Source: Saccharibacillus soli (GTDB lineage: Bacteria; Bacillota; Bacilli; Paenibacillales; Paenibacillaceae). From it: a stretch of DNA of 64,000 nucleotides. The stretch is taken from NCBI GenBank assembly GCA_002189105.1, contig NIOB01000006.1, positions 1-64,000 on the forward strand. Direction: 5' to 3'. Shown here piece by piece: positions 58,101 through 64,000 of the stretch (position 1 is the first letter of the stretch; each line of letters opens with the position of its first letter). The position numbers and the translations under genes are program-made. The notes under the pieces were generated by a model, which was not told the DNA's origin, made no database searches, and saw only the letters and a list, made by a program, of their open reading frames with translations.

Positions 58101-58540
58101 TGCCGGAACAGGTGCGGACGTTGATTGGGCCGAAAAGCAACCTGCCTGCTGCGGTCGATTACAGCCGGGCCAATGCTGCCGTGCAGAAATGGTATGGCGA
58201 ATATAATCTGCCAGTCGACCCCTACGTAGTCGCTAAAGGCACCAACCTAGCCGAGTATGGACGCACGCATCGCGGGCTGACCAAGCGTGATCCGATCTTC
58301 CTGCGGGACGGGTATATCGTTTTGAATTTCAACATCGAGAGCATCCGGCAGGGGGAGGTGCAGCATCCGCATTTGCAGTATATCCACGCGCCGCTGATGA
58401 ACCAATGGGCGATGGAAGGGTACAAACGGAGCGTGAAGGATTCGTGGGGGAATGTCTTCACCCTTCAAGACGGAGACATCGTATTCTACAACGGCGACAA
58501 GTCGTATAAAGACGACTTCCAGGCGCAGGTTCCGCATTAA
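55106..58540 (+). CDS. Large secreted protein of unknown function, partner of SLH protein
   Basis: 1144 residues with a signal peptide (MKKTNQQRLSIVGLSTLLLA, cleavage near HAEAA). No SLH, sortase or membrane anchor is visible, so retention probably depends on the SLH protein encoded just upstream. The sequence is beta-rich, with many aromatic residues and segments such as DHYWVYTEDGGGGETQEPIE, QTPNSSRAAF-like and WTGLLNLDGAPRGN. It resembles the large proteins of Paenibacillus annotated as DUF5704, from memory only. Base composition changes along the gene, with a more AT-rich first half. Confidence 0.75.
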   Translation: MKKTNQQRLSIVGLSTLLLAGSVLGVFFPAPNHAEAAPVKKEIKYESAFGVQTHPEKNILTFGPKPSAKTMTMSEDAGSGNKIQKIVFYRGTTAIKTVDVNAQTYAGSETFTGEKVEVQSTKNGSAGSWFSWQRGETTTPQWFAGNEGGTWARRGSELSDGVVGVEPINGKNYRKYPGQEVLMTVKYGRTEPFMGTVDGTDLRFTNAMIDNRASVIDQLNSEIPNGINVRTLKNEDVKITSLGIIGKSDPGADAERIWAGREPNQTGGTSRSLDYAYITFSQTHSNNGMKFYVRPNTSTAMKLYDPDNPNPQAMMFYFAAYDFTFQSYSYQYPDHYWVYTEDGGGGETQEPIEGCTVRNGRTIEGQKMMPEASAVIKADQRDRESFDVLQGIPTSESLYGNVLANSYLHQYKYQEKLTTCMYDFTVTKTYNLTWYKEVPTTLPNGKPGPKDRVEQHDTKIVPYEIHIERYGSHWVVDQLGVYKIDNAALQNYAFSGEQITITPNGYNSPNVTLTRKGNSIGAKGPGNWQESEDLTGDLSPPTVPNELDTYAAEGERKIGQVKVNNDQLIFNSQVLMNDAVVEKKTQDPTAVPDPPQIGRDVLYSPNHRIPTVKTNRQSAASLGTITYQPISVNYQAPGGDTYPISNINSVTVHTPVVNYSSVTDDQAHNQKTTPNSSRAAFILDRPFTIRIPTSGQHASYPGYGDRDYQKYIRAKQVRFPFDVYTSDRALFYPKNTWIDIPVPQLDMTFFLPVWVDEGDYTVDFRSIAENAPDVQPAQPDANLDLTHHVASDTVNVEVIGRLYDFHLTDIVDYNWELVFRQQKGSPVPTGSSYWTGLLNLDGAPRGNASPFTLPILPGSNPLQGMKNVAVKTGYHVKFNLKTKGNMFGAKDGIRITPSFTFVSKDGKTKTPVDLYYQDDHRNFVQVGSSQDVVERYVILNERLRNVPEEELSDTARYKYDHDYTFAEVGGVSREMFIRDYTRRFTKLKTPVGGYARLMLPEQVRTLIGPKSNLPAAVDYSRANAAVQKWYGEYNLPVDPYVVAKGTNLAEYGRTHRGLTKRDPIFLRDGYIVLNFNIESIRQGEVQHPHLQYIHAPLMNQWAMEGYKRSVKDSWGNVFTLQDGDIVFYNGDKSYKDDFQAQVPH

Positions 58541-58635
58541 AATAAGGGAACAATTGGAGCACAAAGAGGGAGTGAGCGCTCAGACGCACTTAGACAGCAG
58601 CGTAATAGGAGTCATATTCGCATCCAGCGCAAACA

Positions 58636-58665
58636 GGAGAGGAGGCATAATGCCCCTCTCCTTTT
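58636..58665. terminator. Terminator between the SLH gene pair and the fucose operon
   Basis: AGGAGAGGAGGCA (58636-58648) pairs with TGCCCCTCTCCT (58651-58662), followed by TTTT on the plus strand. It lies between convergent genes. Confidence 0.75.
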
Positions 58666-58702
58666 GACGATATTTTTGTCCGGTTCCGTTTCAGAGCTTG
58701 AT

Positions 58703-59125
58703 TCAGATGACGCCTTTTTTCAAGATGATGTTGCCATACAAGGCCTCTTCGCCGGTCATGACGATCACGTAGGCGCTCTTGGCACGTTCGTAAAAGGCGA
58801 AACGTTCTTCAAAGGCGAGCTGTGCCGAGGCGTCATGACGGGCGATAATCTCGCGGTACTCATCCCAGACTGTAGGGACAACAGGATCGCCCGGTACGAC
58901 GCTCATCAGCGCAGCCTGGTGATCCGCATAAGGGTCGAGCGGCAGCAGCTCCATGATCGCATCCAACAGTGGAGGAATCCCCAGACCGTCGCAGCGGATG
59001 ACGTTGGTGTGCAGCGAGTGGCCGGGGAAGTTGGCATCGGCCAGCACAATCTCATCACCGTGTCCCATTTTCATCAAGGCATGAACGAGGTCGGGAGAGA
59101 GAATCTTCGGAATTTTTTTCAACAT
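58703..59125 (-). CDS. fucU: L-fucose mutarotase
   Basis: 140 residues, RbsD/FucU family. It interconverts the alpha and beta anomers of L-fucose so that the isomerase can use them. Motifs: ILSPDLVHALMKMGHGDEIV with H22, LADANFPGHSLH with D30, and the terminal ALYGNIILKKGV. It ends the operon 18 bases after the aldolase gene. Confidence 0.93.
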   Translation of the reverse strand: MLKKIPKILSPDLVHALMKMGHGDEIVLADANFPGHSLHTNVIRCDGLGIPPLLDAIMELLPLDPYADHQAALMSVVPGDPVVPTVWDEYREIIARHDASAQLAFEERFAFYERAKSAYVIVMTGEEALYGNIILKKGVI

Positions 59126-59143
59126 GGGAACCGGGCCTCCAAT

Positions 59144-59821
59144 CTAGAATCCGTAAAAGGAACGCAGAGCGACCAACTCATCAATCCGATCCTGCGGCAG
59201 CTCGCGTTCTCCGCCGATCATGCGTGTCAGGAACGTAAGTTTTGCCGTATATTCCAGACGCTCCATGTTCATGTAGGCATCCATCACGCTTTTGCCCCAG
59301 GTCAGGGCACCGTGGCTCTCCAGCAGCACGGCGGTCTTCTTGCCGAGAAACGGCATGATCGAATCCGGAATCTCTTCGGTCGAAGGTGTACCGTAAGGAG
59401 CCAGCGGAATCTCGCCCATGGCAATGACCGATTCCGGCATCATCATCTTGTCGAGTGCTTCGCCTTTGATCGCAAAAGCAGTCGCATAAGGAGGGTGGGC
59501 ATGCACAACGCCGTTCATCTCGGGACATTCGCGGTATACGCGCAGATGCATCTTCACTTCAGTGGAAGGGCGATAACCTTCGGCAGCTTCCACGATCTCG
59601 CCGTTCAGATTGACTTTAACCAGCATATGCGGTTCCAGATAGCCTTTGCTGACGCCGGTTGGGGAAGCGATGATCTCGGTATCCGACAGACGGGCCGAGA
59701 TATTGCCGTCATTGGCGGCGATGAAGTCTTTGGTAAACAGGTTGCGGCCGATGTCGCAGATTTGCAGGCGAAGCAGTCGTTCGCGTTCGACGGGATCGGC
59801 AAGAGTATGCGGTTGGGTCAT
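59144..59821 (-). CDS. fucA: L-fuculose-phosphate aldolase (class II aldolase)
   Basis: 225 residues from ATG 59821, which has AAGGAG 9 bases upstream; the ATG at 59842 has no site. Zinc aldolase that splits L-fuculose-1-phosphate into dihydroxyacetone phosphate and L-lactaldehyde. The zinc ligands H107 and H109 (VVHAHPPYA) and H170 (LLESHGALTWG), and the catalytic E88 region STEVKMHL, are visible. It could also accept rhamnulose-1-phosphate; the FucU and FucI neighbours favour fucose. Confidence 0.88.
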   Translation of the reverse strand: MTQPHTLADPVERERLLRLQICDIGRNLFTKDFIAANDGNISARLSDTEIIASPTGVSKGYLEPHMLVKVNLNGEIVEAAEGYRPSTEVKMHLRVYRECPEMNGVVHAHPPYATAFAIKGEALDKMMMPESVIAMGEIPLAPYGTPSTEEIPDSIMPFLGKKTAVLLESHGALTWGKSVMDAYMNMERLEYTAKLTFLTRMIGGERELPQDRIDELVALRSFYGF

Positions 59822-59848
59822 GAATTTAAGCTCCTTTGTCATTCGAGT

Positions 59849-59888
59849 AAAAGCGTCGATCCGTCGCTAAAATTCCGTAGATCGACGC
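59849..59888 (-). terminator. Intercistronic hairpin between kinase and aldolase genes
   Basis: On the minus strand GCGTCGAT (59888-59881) pairs with ATCGACGC (59860-59853) and is followed by TTTT. It lies in the 71-base gap inside the fuc operon and may attenuate the distal genes. Confidence 0.55.
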
Positions 59889-59892
59889 CTCT

Positions 59893-61734
59893 TTAGATCG
59901 ATTCACTCGGCAGATAACGTTCCAATTCAAAGGAACGTTCAAGAATCTCGGCTCGCTGGGCGAAATCCAGCTCGCCCAGCGCAGCCAACTGCACCAGTGC
60001 GCTGCCAGCCGCACTGGCTTCAACCGGGCCGGCGATGACCAGCCGGCGGGTGCGCTCTGCGGTCAAGCGGCAGAGCAGGCGATTGCGACTGCCGCCGCCG
60101 ACCAGGTGTACCGCGGCGATGGCGCGGCCCGAGATCGCCTCCAGCTCGTCGATCGCCCGGCCGTAAGCATCGGCCAGGCTTTCGACGACGACCCGCGCGA
60201 TCTCGCCCGGGCTGCCGGGCACCGGCTGCCCGGTCTCCCGGCAGTACAGCCGGACTCGCTCCGGCATGTCGCCTGGAGCGGCAAAACGCGGATCATCCGG
60301 GTCGATCCGCGAGGCCGCAGGCCCGGCCTCTTCGGCCAGCGCCGCCAGATCGGCGTGGCTGAATCCACGGCCTTCGGCGTTCCAGTGTCTGCGACATTCC
60401 TGAAGCAGCCACAGGCCCGTGATGTTCTTCAGCAGGCGGTTGCCGCCGCCGAAGCAGCCCTCATTGGTGAATCCGCGCTCGAAGGCGGCTTCACTGAGCA
60501 CCGGCTGCGGGGTCTCCAGCCCCGCGATGGACCAGGTGCCGCAGCTGACGAAGGCTGCGGCAGATTCCCCGGCGGCCAAGCCAGCCGCCGACTCATCCGC
60601 GTGCTGCGCTGCCGCAGGCTGACCGTCGCGCGAAGCCTCACCGTGAGTCGCTTCCTCCGCGAACGGCGCTGCCTCAGAACGCTCCACGCGCAAAGTCCCA
60701 TGGCGCGACTCCCCATCCGCATCAGCCTGCTGCATCGTCGCAGACGGATTCCCGCGCGAATTCTCGCTGAACGCCGCTCCATCCATTTGCGGCGATGATG
60801 CGGGACTTTCTACGCGCAGAGTCCCATTGCGCGGCTCCCCACCCGTATCCGCGTGCTGCATCGCCGCAGGCTGATCTTCACGCGAAGCCGCGCGGAGCGC
60901 CGCCTCATTCCCAAGCTGCCCCGCTCCATACGGCACGGCTGCCACAGCCGAAGCCGTATCGTGCGAAGCTCCAGCTACGATGTGCAGCGGGCCGCAGCCC
61001 AGAGCGGCCTGAAGCTCCGGGCGCAGTTCGCCAAGTACCGTTCCGGCGGCTGTGACCGGAGCCAGCAGAGCGGCGGGGATGCCCAGACGCTCAAGCATCT
61101 GGGCGGAGGCAGCTGCGCTGCCAGCTTCCAGCAGCCCTCCGGTGCTGAGAATCGTACGCTCTCCGGCCATGACGCCGGACAGGGCGTAATGGAACAGATC
61201 CGGCATCATGAGAATATGCGAGGCACGTTCCGGCAGATCCGGCTGTTCCTGAAGATCGGCGAACAGCTGATAGACCGTATTGATCGGATCAGGCTGGTTG
61301 CCGGTTAGACGAAACTGCTCGATGCGCGGCAGTCTGCGTTCCAGTTCTTCCGCATGGCGAGCCATGCGGCTATCCCGGTAATGGTGCGGACGACGAAGCA
61401 GTCTGCCGTCATGTCCGATCCAGCCATAATCCACACCCCAGGTGTCCACACCCAGGCTGAGGAGCGGTGCCTCTTCCTGGGCAGCCAGCCTGATCCCGTT
61501 TTGGATCTCCGTCAGCAGGCCTTCGGCGTCCCAGTACAAGCCGCCGCTGTCTTCAATCGGTGCGTTGTCGAAGCGGTGAATTTCGCGCAGCGTCAATGTG
61601 TAACCGTCGAAGGAAGCTAGCATAACCCGACCCGAGCTGGCGCCGAGATCGACAGCCAGCACGTTTTTAATGGAAGAATTCCGCTGCGAAGGAGCCTGTT
61701 CGTCTTGATCGTTCGGATGAGTGTGTGGACTCAT
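59893..61734 (-). CDS. FGGY-family L-fuculokinase/rhamnulokinase with repeat insertion
   Basis: 613 residues against the usual ~480-490. RhaB-like FGGY kinase: ATP site VLAVDLGASSGRVMLASFDG, substrate region GVDTWGVDYGWIGHDGRLL, then GASHDTASAVAAVP, VSCGTWSIAG and LVGGGSRNRLLCRLTAERTR. Its place between fucI and fucA makes fuculose the likely substrate, although the sequence is closest to rhamnulokinases. Between AVAAVPYGAG and AAFVSCGTWS (residues ~269-392) lies an insertion of about 120 residues made of 42-residue tandem repeats. The reading frame is intact and both halves of the active site are present. The ribosome binding site is weak (AGGGAA). Confidence 0.85.
   Translation of the reverse strand: MSPHTHPNDQDEQAPSQRNSSIKNVLAVDLGASSGRVMLASFDGYTLTLREIHRFDNAPIEDSGGLYWDAEGLLTEIQNGIRLAAQEEAPLLSLGVDTWGVDYGWIGHDGRLLRRPHHYRDSRMARHAEELERRLPRIEQFRLTGNQPDPINTVYQLFADLQEQPDLPERASHILMMPDLFHYALSGVMAGERTILSTGGLLEAGSAAASAQMLERLGIPAALLAPVTAAGTVLGELRPELQAALGCGPLHIVAGASHDTASAVAAVPYGAGQLGNEAALRAASREDQPAAMQHADTGGEPRNGTLRVESPASSPQMDGAAFSENSRGNPSATMQQADADGESRHGTLRVERSEAAPFAEEATHGEASRDGQPAAAQHADESAAGLAAGESAAAFVSCGTWSIAGLETPQPVLSEAAFERGFTNEGCFGGGNRLLKNITGLWLLQECRRHWNAEGRGFSHADLAALAEEAGPAASRIDPDDPRFAAPGDMPERVRLYCRETGQPVPGSPGEIARVVVESLADAYGRAIDELEAISGRAIAAVHLVGGGSRNRLLCRLTAERTRRLVIAGPVEASAAGSALVQLAALGELDFAQRAEILERSFELERYLPSESI
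60562..60882 (-). repeat. 126-bp tandem repeats inside the FGGY kinase gene
   Basis: Unit 1 at 60757-60882 (protein REDQPAAMQHADTGG... with GTLRVES), unit 2 at 60631-60756 (RGNPSATMQQADADG... with GTLRVER), partial unit 3 at 60562-60630 (RDGQPAAAQHADE). Similarity is visible at DNA level too, for example in the repeated CGCGCAAAGTCCCAT / CGCGCAGAGTCCCAT blocks. The repeat length is a multiple of three, so the frame is preserved. Confidence 0.85.
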
Positions 61735-62387
61735 GCGTGTTCCCTGCTTTCCGATAAATTTCCGAGGAAGCTGCTGACCAAGTGACTAGGCCGTGTCTTC
61801 AAACCTGCTAATGTGCATCCTTTACCGCTTTTTCGCGCTCTACTGGACTCGTACCTAAAGCGTGTACGATTCCAGCAACGCTACGTCACTTCCCTTTGAC
61901 GTGCCCCAGCACGCCTTCAGAAAAGTTCCTTGTTTAGCACGAAAATTCGGAAAAATCTGCTTCCATCGAGGTTTGAAGCCACATCCTAGGCCGCTTATAC
62001 CATGCAGCCATCCTGATCGGCACATGGCGGTTTGCGTTCATTGTTGGATGAATGGATGGGTTGATTCAACGAGCCGCGCGCTTTGGTCTGCGGAATCCTA
62101 TGTCCGCCCTCTGGGAGAATCCTGAACTTATACCCTACGGTAGGGCTGCGTCCGTCCTCTGACAGAATTCCGCACCTGTGCTCTACGAAAGTGCTCTGTC
62201 TGTACTATGCAAGAATCCTGCACTTATCCTCCACGCGAATCCTCTACCTGTACCCTGAAAGGGTTCCAGACCCGCGCTTTGTGACTTTCGCTGTTCATCG
62301 CGTGGGGCTTCTCATGGTTCTGGTCTGAGTGTTCCTGGTCTCAGGATTCTTAACCTACAAGTGCACTTCGTCTAAGAGTTATTAGCC
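61735..62387 (-). other. fucI-kinase gap containing a degenerate repeat array
   Basis: 653 bases without a supported gene inside an otherwise compact operon. The part nearest the isomerase gene contains the 24-bp periodic array (listed separately). The rest shows no promoter or terminator that can be defended. Confidence 0.5.
62093..62284. repeat. Degenerate 24-bp tandem array
   Basis: GAATCCT or GAATTCC starts at 62093, 62117, 62165, 62213 and 62237, that is exactly on a 24-base grid. The eight grid units follow a consensus close to GAATCCTGCACCTGTCCTCT plus four variable bases. One plus-strand frame gives eight-residue repeats (RILNLYPT, RIPHLCST, RILHLSST, RILYLYPE), but without a ribosome binding site. 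Confidence 0.7.
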
Positions 62388-64000
62388 TTAATACAGCGGC
62401 CCAAAGTTCCGGCAGGCCGTGTAATCCGCCGCTTCCAGGTTATCCGTACCGAACAGCGACCAGACGCGAGGGCGGAAGATGTCTTTTTCCTCGACATTGT
62501 GCATGCTGACCGGAATCCGCAGGATGGAGGCGAGTGTAATCAGATCGGCGCCGATATGACCGTAGCTGATCGCGCCGTGGTTGGCACCCCAGTTGTTCAT
62601 CACATCATAGACGCTGGCGAACGCACCTTTGCCCGTCAGTTTCGGTGCAAACCATGTGGTCGGCCAGGTTGGATCGGTTCGTTCATCGAGTGTGCGATGC
62701 ACGTCTTCCGGCAGATCGACCGTATAGCCTTCCGCCAATTGCAGCACTGGGCCAAGTCCTTTGACCAGATTGAGGCGGGCCATCGTGACGGGCATGCCGC
62801 CGCGCGTCAGGTAATCGGTCGAGAAGCCGCCGCCACGGAAATATTCCTGCGAGGCTGGGCGGAATAAGGTTTTGTCCAACGTCCGCTGTACTTCCTCGTC
62901 GGTCACGTCCCAGAAAGGCTTAATGGCAGGCTGTCCGTCGATTTCTTGCTCGCCCGTTCCGTCCAATGCTGCCGAACCGGAGTTGATGAGATGCAGCAGA
63001 CCGCCTTCAGCGTCACCGGACAGCTGGTGTCCCGTGACGCGTTCGACCGCTGCCGGACTCCAGAACGTGCGAACGTCCGCGAAGATCTGCGCCGTTCCGG
63101 TCAGCAGATGGTTGAACAGCATGACCACGCCGTTCAGGCTGTCGTTTTCCGTCGCCACGATATAAGGGGCGCGTCTGCCATTCCAGTCGAACGAAGAGTT
63201 GAGGATCGTCTCCATAAAGTCGCCGTTCGGGAAATGATCCGTCCATTGACGCTGCCCCTGGAACCCGCCCGCAAGAGCAAAGTGTCCGTTGGCTTCCTCT
63301 TCAAAGCCCAGTTCCGCAAGTCTTGAATTCCCCACCATCAGGTCGCGGGCGATGATCGTCATCTTGACCACGAACTCCCACTGCTTTTCCTGCTCCTCAT
63401 CGCTAATAATCAGATGCTCGGGGTTGTTGTTGGCTCCGAGTTTGCAGTTTTCCTTGGTCCAGGCTAGCGCTTTCTCATATTCGTCCTTGTCATAGATCTC
63501 TTCTTCGATCCGTCGGATAAACTCCGACATATCAACGTATTCGTTGCGCATGCCCAGGTAATGCTGGAACAGCGTCTCATCCACGATTGAACCGGCGATG
63601 CCCATCGAGACCGAACCCATGGAGAGGTAGGCTTTGCCGCGTATGATGGCCGCTGCCAGAGCCGCTTTGGCGAACCGCAGCAGCTTGGTTTGGACATCCT
63701 GTGGAATCTCCTCGCTGCCGGAATCCTGTACGTCCTCTCCATAGATGCCAAACGCCGGAATCCCTTTTTGCGCGTAAGCCGACAGCACCGCTGCCAGATA
63801 GACCGCCCCCGGACGTTCTGTTCCATTGAAGCCCCATACTGCATGAGGAATCGAAGCGTCCATATCCATCGTCTCCGAACCATAACACCAGCAAGGCGTG
63901 ACTGTAATGGATACCCCAACGTTTTCGCGTTTGAACTTCGCGGCGGCAGCGGAAGCTTCCGCAACACCGCCAATGGTGCTGTCCGCGATGACACATTCCA
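62388..64000 (-). CDS. fucI: L-fucose isomerase (5' part beyond the window)
   Basis: At least 537 residues; the frame stays open to the window edge and continues [16 protein letters not shown] and [17 protein letters not shown], typical of FucI, so the start lies beyond 64000. The enzyme (usually ~590 residues, Mn-dependent) converts L-fucose to L-fuculose. Further landmarks: [59 protein letters not shown] and the C-terminal [20 protein letters not shown]. The first gene of the visible fuc cluster; the kinase follows after a 653-base gap. Confidence 0.95.
   Translation of the reverse strand, partial: ECVIADSTIGGVAEASAAAAKFKRENVGVSITVTPCWCYGSETMDMDASIPHAVWGFNGTERPGAVYLAAVLSAYAQKGIPAFGIYGEDVQDSGSEEIPQDVQTKLLRFAKAALAAAIIRGKAYLSMGSVSMGIAGSIVDETLFQHYLGMRNEYVDMSEFIRRIEEEIYDKDEYEKALAWTKENCKLGANNNPEHLIISDEEQEKQWEFVVKMTIIARDLMVGNSRLAELGFEEEANGHFALAGGFQGQRQWTDHFPNGDFMETILNSSFDWNGRRAPYIVATENDSLNGVVMLFNHLLTGTAQIFADVRTFWSPAAVERVTGHQLSGDAEGGLLHLINSGSAALDGTGEQEIDGQPAIKPFWDVTDEEVQRTLDKTLFRPASQEYFRGGGFSTDYLTRGGMPVTMARLNLVKGLGPVLQLAEGYTVDLPEDVHRTLDERTDPTWPTTWFAPKLTGKGAFASVYDVMNNWGANHGAISYGHIGADLITLASILRIPVSMHNVEEKDIFRPRVWSLFGTDNLEAADYTACRNFGPLY

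Noticed and set aside
58664-59896. 410-codon plus-strand frame opposite fucU and fucA
   Set aside because: Antisense shadow; the minus-strand frames carry zinc ligands and FucU motifs and proper ribosome binding sites.
62083-62328. 81-codon plus-strand frame with eight-residue repeats
   Set aside because: The repeats follow from the 24-bp DNA periodicity. There is no ribosome binding site and it lies antisense within the fuc operon gap.

Overview
The window looks like chromosome of a Gram-positive endospore-former relative, most likely family Paenibacillaceae (Paenibacillus / Saccharibacillus type). The evidence is a complete Bacillus-order de novo purine operon (purEKBCSQLFMNHD) behind a PurR box pair and a guanine riboswitch, strong GGAGG ribosome binding sites, several S-layer-homology (SLH) proteins, a moderately high GC content and many ABC/sugar genes. 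No phage, IS element, tRNA or CRISPR array was seen.

Layout. 1-390: end of an rRNA operon (23S 3' end, 5S, terminator). 1.3-5.1 kb: two tandemly duplicated secreted right-handed beta-helix proteins whose 3' untranslated region was duplicated with them. 5.4-8.2 kb: ECF-type sigma factor, a ClpP-family protease and an Eis-like GNAT acetyltransferase. 8.2-8.7 kb: a gene-free stretch with a pyrimidine tract and a long imperfect palindrome. 8.75-12.2 kb: ABC exporter plus DesK/DesR-like two-component system in one operon. 12.4-13.3 kb: DUF1294 membrane protein and UspA protein. 13.4-29.1 kb: purine regulatory leader and all twelve purine genes. 29.5-34.6 kb: AraC-type regulator, threonine dehydratase, ArnT/PMT-like membrane glycosyltransferase and an LD-carboxypeptidase.

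34.7-43.4 kb is a phosphorus block: glycerol-3-phosphate ABC importer (ugpA, ugpE, ugpB, without its ATPase), glycerophosphodiester phosphodiesterase, exopolyphosphatase-like Ppx/GppA protein and polyphosphate kinase. Two promoters in this block, on opposite strands and 5 kb apart, share the same PhoP-box-like architecture, which suggests coordinated phosphate-starvation control of phosphodiester salvage and polyphosphate turnover.

44.0-47.1 kb: GH42 beta-galactosidase and a mutarotase-fold protein. 47.2-47.4 kb: two tandem near-identical terminator hairpins. 47.4-58.5 kb: cell-surface region with a 1249-residue SLH protein, a small monooxygenase, a histidine phosphatase, an alpha/beta hydrolase, and a translationally coupled pair of SLH protein and 1144-residue secreted protein. 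58.7-64.0 kb (minus strand): L-fucose catabolic operon (isomerase running off the window end, FGGY kinase, class II aldolase, FucU mutarotase). The kinase carries an unusual ~120-residue repeat insertion, and the gap between isomerase and kinase contains a degenerate 24-bp periodic array.

The points most worth a second look are the twin PhoP-like promoters, the 126-bp repeat insertion in the FGGY kinase, the 24-bp periodic array, the ~92-residue N-terminal extension of PurN, the duplicated beta-helix genes with a terminator that kept its T-run in only one copy, and the 152-nt palindrome at 8.45 kb. Protein family calls are from visible motifs and remembered family sequences; no database search was run.
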